From Azovibrio restrictus (GTDB taxonomy: Bacteria; Bacteroidota; Bacteroidia; Chitinophagales; Chitinophagaceae), in the NCBI GenBank assembly GCA_029255605.1, contig JANLJF010000081.1, forward strand, positions 1-36,049: a stretch of 36,049 nt of DNA. The letters run 5' to 3'. Below are positions 16,803 through 25,738 of this stretch, piece by piece (position 1 is the stretch's first letter; the number at the start of each line of letters is the position of its first letter). The position numbers were made by a program, and so were the translations under genes. The notes below the pieces were generated by a model. It saw only the letters and a list, made by a program, of their open reading frames with translations. It had not been told where the DNA came from and did no database searches.

Positions 16803-17387
16803 ATGAAAAGTGTAAAAATCGAAGGTAAAAGCAGAAGCGAACACGGTAAAAAAGCTACCCGCAAAGTTCGTTCTGAAGGTGATGTTCCTGCTGTAATCTA
16901 TGGCGGTAAAGAAACTATCCATTTCAGCGCACCAAACATAAGTTTCCGTCCGCTGGTATACACTCCGGATTTCCAATTGGCTGAAGTATCAGTTGATGGT
17001 AAAACTTACAACTGCATCCTGAAAGACCTGCAGTTTGATGTACTGACAGATGAACTGAGCCACGTAGACCTGCTGGAACTGGTGGAAGACAAAAAGGTTG
17101 TTGCTAACCTGCCACTGAAATTTGTAGGTCAGCCAGAAGGTGTTAAAGCCGGTGGTCGCCTGGAAGTAAAAGTTAAGAGCCTGAAAGTGCGCACTTACCC
17201 TAAATTCCTGTCTGAAAACATCGAGGTAAACATCGAAAACCTGCAACTGAACGGTAACGTACGCGTTGAAGATGTGAAAGCTGAAAACATGGAGATCATG
17301 AACTCTCCACGTATTCCTGTAGCATCTGTAGTAATGACACGTGCCCTGAAACAAGCAGAGAACACAGAAACAAAAGGCAAGAAATAA
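16803..17387 (+). CDS. rplY: Large-subunit ribosomal protein bL25 (TL5/CTC type)
   Basis: 5S-rRNA-binding ribosomal protein, long form. Residues about 1-90 form the L25 domain (SEHGKKATRKVRSEGDVPAVIYGG, LKDLQFDVLTDELSHVDLLEL) and about 95-180 the CTC/TL5 C-terminal beta domain (LPLKFVGQPEGVKAGGRLEVKVKSLKV). Length 194 fits the general-stress CTC family. A lysine-rich tail ends the protein. It lies 153 bases after prs, with its own -7 element and a strong terminator. Confidence 0.95.
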   Translation: MKSVKIEGKSRSEHGKKATRKVRSEGDVPAVIYGGKETIHFSAPNISFRPLVYTPDFQLAEVSVDGKTYNCILKDLQFDVLTDELSHVDLLELVEDKKVVANLPLKFVGQPEGVKAGGRLEVKVKSLKVRTYPKFLSENIEVNIENLQLNGNVRVEDVKAENMEIMNSPRIPVASVVMTRALKQAENTETKGKK

Positions 17388-17418
17388 CATTCTTCCCTTC
17401 AAAATATCTGGATAATAG

Positions 17419-17450
17419 GTAGCCCCGGCAAATGCCGGGGCTACTCTTTT
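17419..17450 (+). terminator. Intrinsic terminator of rplY
   Basis: GTAGCCCCGGCA pairs with TGCCGGGGCTAC (12 bp, minimal loop), followed by TCTTTTTG. It lies 31 bases past the rplY stop and ahead of the converging FG-GAP gene; the minus-strand side lacks a T-run. Confidence 0.88.
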
Positions 17451-17482
17451 TGTTGTGGGTTCTTAGTTTCTATTTATATTAT

Positions 17483-19795
17483 TTATTTCACTATGCTTAC
17501 CGGTGTTACAGACTGGTTGCCTGCTGAGCGTACAATGCAGTAGTACACACCGCTTGATATACCTGTAGTGTTTATCTGTACAGAGCTGGTACCTTGTTTA
17601 GCGGTAGTCGTCCATATCTTCTGCCCAGTTATAGACACTATGCTCACTTCCACATCAGATGCGGCAATGTTTGAAGTCCATGAAACATTTATCATATCGC
17701 TGGCAGGGTTAGGATATACTTTCACATCACCGTTTGTAAACGACCTGTCATCTACACCTACATTAAAGAACTGCCTGTACAGGTTTACACCACCCAGGGT
17801 ATTCCCTATTACCATATCATACATACCGTTACCATCTATATCCGCTACTGCGGGCGCAGCGCGCTCGCGCACTTTTATATTGCTATAAAATGAATCTACC
17901 CTTTTGTAGCCGGTAGTTTTGCCCCCTGCCAGTCCATCATATTTATACAGTATACCATTCCGGCTACCTATTAACAGGTAATCTTTACCACTATCATCTA
18001 TTTTACCAATATACGGCATTACATAAGTGTACAACTGGTTCTTCTCTTTTATAATAACACCTCCCAGCGTATCTGTTATTTTTTGCAGGTTTGCTACACC
18101 CAGCAGGGTACCTATATTCTTATAATACCACAGCTTGCCTATTTGGCTGCCGATAATTAAGTCTTTTTTACCATCATTATTAATGTCATAGATAACAGGA
18201 GCTGCATAATCTCCTACATCTATAATCGCCGAACCTGCATCGCGCATAATTACCGGTTGATACCATTCCGGTGTAGCAGTACCTGTTGTAGCACTATTCT
18301 TATAAATCATCAGTGTGCCGTCATTCTTGCCTATTACTAGGTCATCTTTGCCATCGCCATCCAGGTCGCCTATCGCCATAGCTGCACCGCGGATATTCAG
18401 AGTATCCATGTTAAGGAAGTCAGTAGTTCGCAGGTCGAACCTCGGGTTATTAGTAGTGCTGGTATTCTCATAATAAGTCACCCTTGTACGCAGGCTGCCA
18501 TCTGTCTGGTAGTAGCCATCAGAACCAATAAGCAGGTCTGGTTTTCCATCTTTATTATAATCATAGAAATAAGGAGAAGAACCCGTGCCAATATCTATCA
18601 TATCTTCTATAAACAATGAATCCATTTGGTAACGAAAGTTGGGGCTGGCATCATTACCTATATTTTTGAAATAAGCAAGACACCTATAGTTTTCAGATCC
18701 TTCCGCAAACGGTGCCACCAAAATATCCCGGTCACCATCATTATCTATGTCTTCCCAAAATGCCATTGGGAAAGTAGTCATATGCAATTCATGTCCATCA
18801 TGAGAGTTCCATACGGTATCCTGATGTATGATGGTATCAATCGGGTAATTCAAATCTTTTTTACCATTGATAGTTAACTGTAGTTCAGAGAATGATACGT
18901 TACCATTCAGTATGTCCATATCTCCATCGCCATCATAGTCTATCATGCAAAGTGTGTTACCACTATGTGTAGTTTTATTGCCGCTACCTTCATCCGGCGC
19001 ATCGCAACCTTTACAAGTAGTACCAAATGTTGATGAAGAGCAGTTCACAGCCAACCGTAGTGCCCTTTCATAACCCTGGGCAGTCTTTCCCCAGCAATTA
19101 TCTTTTACGCATATTGGAATGCTATCTGTTATTTTACTTTCCTCTACCTGGCAACCTCTGTAAAACGCAATGAAAACACCGTTTATATCATATGATAAGA
19201 AGTCAAGATCCTGGTCACCATCCAGGTCGCCCATCGTGGGTATATCACCCGGCGATACATAAGCATTGATCATACCCGAATTTTTCAGGAAATACCACAA
19301 CCCTTCCATATCACCATTCACAGGGTCTCTTCTGAATTTTATCCTTTCAAATGTCAACTGGTTGTTGTCATTATAAACACCTTTATATGGGGTAATACCA
19401 TAACCGCCACGATGCACCATATCCGGTACGCCATCACGATTATAATCTACCATCTTCAGGTAATCATTTACAGGCGGGAAATTCGCTTCGTATTCAGGAC
19501 GATAAACATACTTGGGACTACCGGGTACTGTACTTTCATTAATGAAGGTCTTAGGGCTGTTACCCATCTGGTCTTTATCATAGATGATCAGGTCTTTAAT
19601 GCCATCCTTGTTCAGATCGGCCATGGAAACCTGGGGGTTGTTGGTACCGCCGCACCATGCCATGCTTTTTTCCTTAGGCCCGGCATATATCTTCACAGAA
19701 TGATCTTGCAGGTATATCTGGCCGGGCACAAATTGGGCTTGCGCCGATTGACTGAAAAAGCAAAGCGCAGACAGTAGAATGAAAGGGTACTTCAT
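17483..19795 (-). CDS. Secreted FG-GAP/VCBS-repeat protein with T9SS type A sorting domain
   Basis: 770-residue exported protein. The signal peptide is residues 1-20 (ALCFFSQSAQA, cleaved before QF). The body carries about nine Ca-binding FG-GAP/VCBS motifs of the D-x-[DN]-x-DG-x-x-D type, for example DLNKDGIKDLIIYD, DYDGDGDMDILNGN, DIDNDGDRDILVAP, DLDGDGKDDLVIG and DIDGNGMYDMVIG, consistent with a beta-propeller. A cysteine cluster (CVKDNCWG, CSSSTFGTTCKGC) sits near residues 225-260. The C-terminus, from VKVYPNPASDMINVSW to the final VSIVK, is a type A sorting domain, so the protein is expected to cross the outer membrane by T9SS and attach to the surface. Function probably adhesion or ligand binding; no enzyme domain seen. 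Confidence 0.87.
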   Translation of the reverse strand: MKYPFILLSALCFFSQSAQAQFVPGQIYLQDHSVKIYAGPKEKSMAWCGGTNNPQVSMADLNKDGIKDLIIYDKDQMGNSPKTFINESTVPGSPKYVYRPEYEANFPPVNDYLKMVDYNRDGVPDMVHRGGYGITPYKGVYNDNNQLTFERIKFRRDPVNGDMEGLWYFLKNSGMINAYVSPGDIPTMGDLDGDQDLDFLSYDINGVFIAFYRGCQVEESKITDSIPICVKDNCWGKTAQGYERALRLAVNCSSSTFGTTCKGCDAPDEGSGNKTTHSGNTLCMIDYDGDGDMDILNGNVSFSELQLTINGKKDLNYPIDTIIHQDTVWNSHDGHELHMTTFPMAFWEDIDNDGDRDILVAPFAEGSENYRCLAYFKNIGNDASPNFRYQMDSLFIEDMIDIGTGSSPYFYDYNKDGKPDLLIGSDGYYQTDGSLRTRVTYYENTSTTNNPRFDLRTTDFLNMDTLNIRGAAMAIGDLDGDGKDDLVIGKNDGTLMIYKNSATTGTATPEWYQPVIMRDAGSAIIDVGDYAAPVIYDINNDGKKDLIIGSQIGKLWYYKNIGTLLGVANLQKITDTLGGVIIKEKNQLYTYVMPYIGKIDDSGKDYLLIGSRNGILYKYDGLAGGKTTGYKRVDSFYSNIKVRERAAPAVADIDGNGMYDMVIGNTLGGVNLYRQFFNVGVDDRSFTNGDVKVYPNPASDMINVSWTSNIAASDVEVSIVSITGQKIWTTTAKQGTSSVQINTTGISSGVYYCIVRSAGNQSVTPVSIVK

Positions 19796-19898
19796 AAGTG
19801 ATTATTTAGTAATGAATAAATCAAGCTATTTAAAGTTACGAAAACCAATCGTCACAGGCGTGTAATTAAACACATTACACCATTAATTACAGACAGCT

Positions 19899-20714
19899 TT
19901 ATTTTTTTAAAGGCGAGTTGGGCTCCATTAAAAAGTGGTTAAAAACAAGCTTATCGGCCAAACCCGGTAACAACTTGTTTATCAGCACGGTAAGCTTCCC
20001 TTGCAATGTCATGATAATGGTGCGTTTTCGCTTTTCCACGCCATTTAATATTATCACTGCGCATCGCTCTGCACTCATTAGTTTGCCTTCATCCAGCGGT
20101 GTTTCACCCTGCTGGCTGCCATCAGCACTACGGGCTACATTACGGATATTGCTGGCCGTAAAACCGGGAGAAACCCACATTACATGGGCACCGGTATGCA
20201 ACAGTTCTGTACGCAACCCCTCCAGGAAACCTTGCATAGCAAATTTCGATGCCGAATACCCCGTGCGGGCGGGCAAACCGCGAAACCCGGCAATAGATGA
20301 GACACCCACTATTACCCCTTTATTTTCCCTGATGGAAGTAACGGCAGCTTTGGTAGTATATACCGTCCCCCAGAAGTTGATGTCCATCAATTCGCGCAAC
20401 ACCGTTATATCCAGGTCTTCAAACATAGCACGCATACTAATGCCTGCATTATTTATCAGCACATCTACCCTGCCCCATTTTGCTATGGCACTTTGTATGA
20501 AGTTATTGCAGTCCGCCTCTTTGCTAACATCCGCTGCCACCGCCAGTGTATTCCCTTTATTGGAATTTTGTGGCAAAGAAGCCAGCAGTTTTTCGAGATT
20601 GCGGGCACAAACCGCTATTTTTGCCCCACGGTTCAGGGCTTCAGCTGCAAGTGCAAGCCCGATGCCCGAAGATGCCCCCGTGATGGCTACTACTTTATCC
20701 TTTAATGTGTACAT
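19899..20714 (-). CDS. Short-chain dehydrogenase/reductase
   Basis: Classical SDR, 271 residues. Cofactor motif TGASSGIG near residues 14-21, NNAGISM, catalytic Ser in VSSIAGF, and catalytic YSASK. The arginine of VCARNLEKL after the second strand suggests NADP(H) preference. The C-terminus, with hydrophobic TLQGKLTVLINKLLPGLADKLVFNHF, resembles the membrane-associating ends of the DltE/11-beta-HSD-like group. Substrate unknown. It is divergent from purE. A long plus-strand frame covering the same bases is an antisense shadow. Confidence 0.9.
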   Translation of the reverse strand: MYTLKDKVVAITGASSGIGLALAAEALNRGAKIAVCARNLEKLLASLPQNSNKGNTLAVAADVSKEADCNNFIQSAIAKWGRVDVLINNAGISMRAMFEDLDITVLRELMDINFWGTVYTTKAAVTSIRENKGVIVGVSSIAGFRGLPARTGYSASKFAMQGFLEGLRTELLHTGAHVMWVSPGFTASNIRNVARSADGSQQGETPLDEGKLMSAERCAVIILNGVEKRKRTIIMTLQGKLTVLINKLLPGLADKLVFNHFLMEPNSPLKK

Positions 20715-20876
20715 GAAGTGTGAATGTAAAGAAGGGTAAAGTTAACTTTCATCTATACACCTTGCTACACTCTGAGAAAGATATACACATTTGTGGGATA
20801 AATAACTAATAACAAAGCTGTTGACTCGGCACGATATTTTATATTTTCACTTTTACACACTCATAATTAAACTAAG

Positions 20877-21332
20877 ATGAAAGTTTTGATTATCATGGGC
20901 TCTGCTACAGACGAGAGCGTAATGAGCGAAAGCCAAAAATGGCTGAATTGGTTTAACATCGAAAACAACATGATCGTAGCATCGGCACACCGCAACCCCG
21001 ATAAGGTGCGCGAGCTGATGGTAACAGCAAAAGATAATGGCTACGGCGTGGTGATAGCAGCGGCAGGTATGGCTGCAGCATTGCCCGGCGTATGTGCTGC
21101 CTACACATCTTTGCCTGTATTGGGTGTACCACTGGATGGCGGTTTGTCAGGTGGCATAGATGCCTTGTACAGCATCGTGCAAATGCCAGCAGGCCTACCG
21201 GTAGGTACGCTGGCTGTAGGTAAGGCCGGTGCCCGCAACGCGGCTGTAATGGCGGCGCGTATCATCGCTCTTAGTAATCCTGAGGTTGCTAAACGCGTGG
21301 AAGAATTTAAGGCGAACGAATACCGGATTTGA
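20877..21332 (+). CDS. purE: N5-carboxyaminoimidazole ribonucleotide mutase (PurE), variant
   Basis: Purine-pathway enzyme converting N5-CAIR to CAIR. Class I PurE signatures are clear: IMGSATDESVM (with the conserved D12), ASAHRNPDK (catalytic His), LPVLGVPL, GGIDALYSIVQMPAGLPVGTLAVGKAGARNAA. One loop differs: the usual GAGGAAHLPG reads AAAGMAAALPG, so the conserved histidine (E. coli H75) is alanine and a glycine is methionine. 151 residues is a typical length. purK, the usual partner, is not here; the next gene is phoH, 70 bases downstream. The imperfect -7 TATTTTCA lies 18 bases after TTG at 20821. Confidence 0.88.
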   Translation: MKVLIIMGSATDESVMSESQKWLNWFNIENNMIVASAHRNPDKVRELMVTAKDNGYGVVIAAAGMAAALPGVCAAYTSLPVLGVPLDGGLSGGIDALYSIVQMPAGLPVGTLAVGKAGARNAAVMAARIIALSNPEVAKRVEEFKANEYRI

Positions 21333-21402
21333 TAATTCGATAACATCCGCAAATGGCGGATACTGTAATTTAGATTCAGGTAAAGCTAAAACAGAAGACA
21401 CA

Positions 21403-22422
21403 TTGACAGAAGCTATCATCAACCTCGACACAGTTAACCCCATCGAATTTTTTGGCGTTAACAACAGCAAATTTGATATACTGAAACGTAAGTTTCCACT
21501 GCTGAAAATCTTATCGCGCGGTACGCAAATAAAGCTATCCGGGCAGGCTGATGAAGTAGCGAATGCAAGGGGCCGTATAGGCCAGCTCATTAAATACCTG
21601 GAGCGCAACGGGCATCTTTCGGAGAATTATTTTTCAGAAATACTTGGGGAGGAAGATGGCAACGAAACTACAGTTGTGGAAAATGAGAACAATAATGATA
21701 TTCTTGTTTTCGGTCCCAACGGAAAGGTAATACGTGCCAAAACCCAAAACCAGAAGCTTATGGCATCGGTATCAGAGAAAAACGATATCATATTTGCCAT
21801 AGGGCCTGCCGGTACGGGTAAAACCTACACCGCTGTAGCACTGGCCGTACGTGCATTGAAAAACAAGGCCGTACGTAAAATAATCCTGACCCGCCCCGCA
21901 GTAGAGGCCGGCGAAAGCCTCGGTTTCCTGCCCGGCGACCTGAAGGAAAAGATCGACCCTTACCTGCGCCCATTGTATGATGCGCTGGACGATATGATAC
22001 CCAGCGATAAGCTGAACTACTATATGGCCAACCGTATAATAGAAATAGCGCCGCTGGCATACATGCGCGGCCGCACGCTCGATAATTCATTCATCATACT
22101 GGATGAGGCCCAGAACTCTACCGACCTTCAGCTGAAAATGTTCCTGACACGTATAGGTGCCAGCGCCAAGGCCATCATTACGGGCGACCTGACGCAGGTA
22201 GACCTGCCGAAGAACCAGAAATCCGGCCTGGCAAAAGCATCGCGCATATTGCAAGGCATAGAAGGCATAGCCCACATACAACTGGACGAAGCCGATGTGG
22301 TGCGCCACCGCCTGGTAAAACACATCATACGCGCCTACGACAAGGAGCAGGCACGCGAAGAGGAGCAGGAAGAACAAAACAGGGAACAATACCGCAAATT
22401 GGGAAGACCTGAGAATAGATAG
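21403..22422 (+). CDS. phoH: PhoH-family ATPase
   Basis: Predicted ATPase of the PhoH/YbeZ family, linked in other bacteria to RNA metabolism and ribosome maturation with YbeY. An N-terminal KH-like region is followed by the P-loop domain: FGPNGKVIRAKTQNQ, Walker A GPAGTGKT (134-141), ILTRPAVEAGESLGFLPGDL, and Walker B FIILDEAQNS (D234, E235). The frame is open back into purE (TTG 21286), but TTG at 21403 yields MTEAIINLDTVNPIEFFGVN, which matches the family N-terminus as I recall it; no ATG exists between the purE stop and this point. That gives 339 residues. Likely co-transcribed with purE and ended by a terminator. Confidence 0.93.
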   Translation: MTEAIINLDTVNPIEFFGVNNSKFDILKRKFPLLKILSRGTQIKLSGQADEVANARGRIGQLIKYLERNGHLSENYFSEILGEEDGNETTVVENENNNDILVFGPNGKVIRAKTQNQKLMASVSEKNDIIFAIGPAGTGKTYTAVALAVRALKNKAVRKIILTRPAVEAGESLGFLPGDLKEKIDPYLRPLYDALDDMIPSDKLNYYMANRIIEIAPLAYMRGRTLDNSFIILDEAQNSTDLQLKMFLTRIGASAKAIITGDLTQVDLPKNQKSGLAKASRILQGIEGIAHIQLDEADVVRHRLVKHIIRAYDKEQAREEEQEEQNREQYRKLGRPENR

Positions 22423-22445
22423 TATTCTGTAAACAAAGTATAAAG

Positions 22446-22476
22446 GCAGCCATCAAAAAAGATGGCTGCTTGTTTT
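22446..22476 (+). terminator. Intrinsic terminator of phoH
   Basis: GCAGCCATC pairs with GATGGCTGC (9 bp) around six A, followed by TTGTTTT. It begins 23 bases after the phoH stop. Confidence 0.85.
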
Positions 22477-22631
22477 ATATATGTAACCCGGTGAAGGCGT
22501 GACAAATGGCACCTGCACCAGTTCGCTGGTTAAAAGTTTATAACAATATTGGTACGATATTGATAATAGTTGCGCAGCATATAGAGCTCGTTTACTCAAA
22601 ACAAAATCATTCACTCAAAAACGTATTGATT

Positions 22632-23330
22632 ATGAAGCAGAAACTATTAGCAGCGGCACTTTTAGCATCGGTAGCCATGGTATCGTGCCGCAAAAACAAC
22701 AGTATGGATGCATCTACAGGGGGTGCAAACACCAATGGTAACCTCAACTATACTATTACGGTAACCAACCCTAATGGTTCTACGCAAAAAACAACTGCCA
22801 ACAATTTTACATGGGCATCAGGCTTTGCCTATCCACGATATGTAAAATTTGAAGCCAAAACAGAGAATAGCAAATTTGAATATACATCTACCAACGATGC
22901 ACGTGTAGACCTGATGGCTGCCACTGCAACAAATTTTGGTGGTTTTACCATTCCTAATGGCGATTATAAAGAAATAGAAGTAAAGATAAAACTGGATAAA
23001 AAAGGCGGCGAGCCCGCACTGCAACTGGACGGCCAGTTTGACAATGGCGTAGTGAATGTGCCTGTAACCTTAATAATAGACGAAAACATAGAGCTGAAAA
23101 GCGAAGTAAAAGACGTTACTATAACCAGCGACATGGATTTTACAGCTGCTACCCAGCTCGACCTATCGGCACTGATGGATGGCATCACCACCCAAATGCT
23201 GATGAGCGTTACCCTTACAGATGGCCGCCTGATAATATCAGACGATACCAACAAAGCTATCTATTGGGTGATTGTGAAGAACCTGCGCGACAAACGCCAC
23301 CATTGCGACTGGTGGAAACATAAGAAATAA
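22632..23330 (+). CDS. Lipoprotein of unknown function
   Basis: 232 residues. The N-terminus MKQKLLAAALLASVAMVSC is a lipoprotein signal with the lipidated cysteine at position 19. The rest is beta-rich (YTITVTNPNGSTQ, YVKFEAKTENSKFEYTS, YKEIEVKIKLDKKG, VNVPVTLIIDENIELKSEVKDVTI), resembling a carbohydrate-binding or DUF4382-like beta-sandwich, but I do not recognise a named family. It ends in an unusual basic/aromatic run, KRHHCDWWKHKK. The frame is open upstream to 22506, but the lipobox fixes the start at 22632. It is monocistronic, flanked by terminators on both sides. Confidence 0.8.
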   Translation: MKQKLLAAALLASVAMVSCRKNNSMDASTGGANTNGNLNYTITVTNPNGSTQKTTANNFTWASGFAYPRYVKFEAKTENSKFEYTSTNDARVDLMAATATNFGGFTIPNGDYKEIEVKIKLDKKGGEPALQLDGQFDNGVVNVPVTLIIDENIELKSEVKDVTITSDMDFTAATQLDLSALMDGITTQMLMSVTLTDGRLIISDDTNKAIYWVIVKNLRDKRHHCDWWKHKK

Positions 23331-23356
23331 AAACACTAATTATTGAATTGAAGTTA

Positions 23357-23384
23357 AGTAAAGCCACCTGCGGGTGGCTTTACT
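23357..23384 (+). terminator. Terminator hairpin after the lipoprotein gene
   Basis: A perfect 12-bp stem, AGTAAAGCCACC with GGTGGCTTTACT, and a TGCG loop. It is followed by ATTAAAAAA, so the T-run is poor, but position and stability fit termination. Confidence 0.75.
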
Positions 23385-23450
23385 ATTAAAAAATGTACCC
23401 ATAGAAATTAATCTAATAGTTTATTATATTAGCTACCAGATAAAACAGCT

Positions 23451-25598
23451 ATGAAATCTTTTTTTACCTTTTTACTGCCGGTATTATTCTGCATAATCCA
23501 ACAATCGCAACTTTCTGCTCAAACTTATTACCAGGCTACACACTTGTTTGGTACTACCACAATCGGCGGTACTGCTGTTCGTGTTAGCCAGTTTAATTCA
23601 CCAAATTCCGGATCAAGTAGTTGTACCGGCGGCGGTCCGTATTGGATAGGAGCTGGTGCTCCATTTTATACGGCTACAAGTGCATATATACATGCTTTTA
23701 ATCCTCCTGTAGAAAAAATCAGATTACAAGTAGAAGCTATCGATAGCGGAGAAACTGTTGAAGTATATATCAATCAGTCTTTTTATAATCTATCAGCGGC
23801 TACGATTAGTACGTCGCCATGTTTTTTCCCAACAGCTACATTGCCTATAGTAGTGAATGGTTATCTTACTTCAAATGTAAGCAATGTTGTAGATGGATTC
23901 GGCGTAATTGATATTGCTCCAGGTTATCCCATTGATTCAATAAAAGTTTTAAAGGGCGGATTAGACGTAGCTGGCGTTCTGTATGGTTTAAGCTTTGCAC
24001 ACGATACCATCGTATATCTCAACCAACCTTTCAACGATACAGCATTATGCGCCGGTGATAGTTTGTATGTTAACTATCGGGTGAGCAGCAAATTTAGAAG
24101 TGGCAATACTTTCAGCGTACAGCTTTCCGATGCCAGCGGCAGCTTCGCTACACCGGTTACTATTGGCTTTAAAACTACAGATACCTCGGGAACCATCCCC
24201 TGTGTTATACCATCAACAGTTATTGGTGCAGGTTACAGGCTCCGCATTATTTCAAATAACCCCGCGCGTACTTCTAATAATAACGGCAAAAATATTCTGA
24301 TAGGCAATATCCGGCCAGGGGCAGTAGTAGCTTCAAGCAACAGCCCTGTATGCCAGGGAAGTGCTCTCACGCTATCGGCAGCCTGCTCTACTGCCAGCGT
24401 TACGTACAGGTGGATTGGCCCTAATGGTTATAGTTCTACGGCACAGAATCCCTCTATACCTTCAATAGCAGCTAATGCCGGTGGCGATTATGTGGTATCT
24501 GCCATACTCAATGGCTGTGCATCAAAAGATACGGCAAGTATTATAGTTAATCCTTTACCTAATACCCCTTCTATTACCGCCAACAGTCCTTTGTGTATAG
24601 GCAATAACATTACATTAGGTGCTGTATCTGCTACACCCGGCGTAAGTTATAGCTGGACCGGACCTGCCGGATTCAACAGCACTCTGCAAAACCCGGTTAT
24701 TAATAGTGCCACCGCTGCAATGGCTGGTACATACCAGGTACAAGCCTTATTAAATGGGTGTGCCTCGTCGAGTGCATCCACCAACGTTTCCATTGTGCCG
24801 GGCCCTTCGGTAAACATATACCCAAGCCCTAATGATAGTATCTGCGATGGCGCAACCGCACGCTTTGTTGCCATACCTGTAAATGCAGGCCCCACCCCTC
24901 AATTCCAGTGGCTTGTGAATGGCGCGGCAGTACCGGGCGAAACAGCTACTGTATTTATGACCAATGTATTGGATGACGGAGATATCGTAAGTTGCCAGTT
25001 AACGGCATCAGCAGGCAGTGCCTGTACGGAACCTATCAATAGTATCAGCATACCGATGACCATATTGCCATATCTGGCGCCATCGGTTGCCATTACAGCC
25101 AGCCCGGATACTAACTTATGGCCTGGCCTGCAGGTAACATTTACAGCTACGGTTACCAATGCAGGCACTAATCCAAAATATCAGTGGAAGGTAAATGGTA
25201 AAGATGTTATTGGTGCTATTAGCAACACCTGGGGCTCTCCCAGCCTTAATAATAATGATTCTGTTACTTGTGAGGTAACCAGTACCTACTTATGCTCTCA
25301 GCCCGGCAAGGCAACAAGCAATGTCATTGCGTTGAAAATAGCTACTTCAGTTAATAAAGCAACCGCTGAAATGGATGGCATTTCCATATACCCTAATCCA
25401 GCACACGATAAGTTATTTGTATCGGGAAGTGAAGCGTACAGTTTTGCTATTTATGACGTTACCGGCAGAAAAGAGCTTTATGGCAAGCTGGATATTGGAA
25501 GGAATATACAGGTTTCTATGCTGAATAAAGGCATACATATCCTACACCTTATAGATAGCAATGGATATACCAAGCAACTTAAGTTTAACATCGATTAA
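23451..25598 (+). CDS. Secreted Ig-like repeat protein with T9SS type A sorting domain
   Basis: 715-residue surface protein. The signal peptide ends near A23 (QQSQLSAQ). An N-terminal domain of about 170 residues contains two likely cysteine-linked loops (SSSCTGGGPYWIG, STSPCFFPT). From about residue 290 come Ig/PKD-like repeats. Two are near-copies, each with the pattern NSPxCxGxxxTL, SxxWxGPxGxxSTxQNP, GxYxVxAxLNGCAS. Two more follow with PxFQWLVNG and PKYQWKVNG. The C-terminus from ISIYPNPAHDKLFVSG to LKFNID is a type A sorting domain with the usual YPNP start. Probably surface-attached through T9SS, perhaps adhesive. Monocistronic, with a very strong terminator. Confidence 0.87.
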   Translation: MKSFFTFLLPVLFCIIQQSQLSAQTYYQATHLFGTTTIGGTAVRVSQFNSPNSGSSSCTGGGPYWIGAGAPFYTATSAYIHAFNPPVEKIRLQVEAIDSGETVEVYINQSFYNLSAATISTSPCFFPTATLPIVVNGYLTSNVSNVVDGFGVIDIAPGYPIDSIKVLKGGLDVAGVLYGLSFAHDTIVYLNQPFNDTALCAGDSLYVNYRVSSKFRSGNTFSVQLSDASGSFATPVTIGFKTTDTSGTIPCVIPSTVIGAGYRLRIISNNPARTSNNNGKNILIGNIRPGAVVASSNSPVCQGSALTLSAACSTASVTYRWIGPNGYSSTAQNPSIPSIAANAGGDYVVSAILNGCASKDTASIIVNPLPNTPSITANSPLCIGNNITLGAVSATPGVSYSWTGPAGFNSTLQNPVINSATAAMAGTYQVQALLNGCASSSASTNVSIVPGPSVNIYPSPNDSICDGATARFVAIPVNAGPTPQFQWLVNGAAVPGETATVFMTNVLDDGDIVSCQLTASAGSACTEPINSISIPMTILPYLAPSVAITASPDTNLWPGLQVTFTATVTNAGTNPKYQWKVNGKDVIGAISNTWGSPSLNNNDSVTCEVTSTYLCSQPGKATSNVIALKIATSVNKATAEMDGISIYPNPAHDKLFVSGSEAYSFAIYDVTGRKELYGKLDIGRNIQVSMLNKGIHILHLIDSNGYTKQLKFNID

Positions 25599-25618
25599 TA
25601 CATCAAATAACCACATGT

Positions 25619-25657
25619 ATTATGCCATACCTGTCTCTGGTATGGCATAATTTTTTC
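25619..25657 (+). terminator. Strong intrinsic terminator
   Basis: ATTATGCCATACC pairs with GGTATGGCATAAT (13 bp), 7-base loop, then a T-run. It begins 20 bases after the stop of the Ig-like secreted protein. Confidence 0.92.
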
Positions 25658-25726
25658 ACTGTCCAAACGAATATATTCCATCACTGATTATTCACTCTAT
25701 AAAACAATTTTTTGAATTTTACCCCC

Positions 25727-25734
25727 TACATTTG
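25727..25734 (+). promoter_or_regulatory. Bacteroidota -7 element directly before the MlaF-like gene
   Basis: TACATTTG matches TAnnTTTG exactly and ends only 4 bases before the ATG at 25739, so transcription would start at or next to the start codon. A TTTG at 25711-25714 is closer than usual (12-base spacer). Confidence 0.5.
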
Positions 25735-25738
25735 ATAT

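Noticed and set aside
19918-20739. 273-codon plus-strand frame opposite the short-chain dehydrogenase
   Set aside because: It covers the SDR gene on the other strand, has no family motif, and the minus-strand product carries all SDR signatures.
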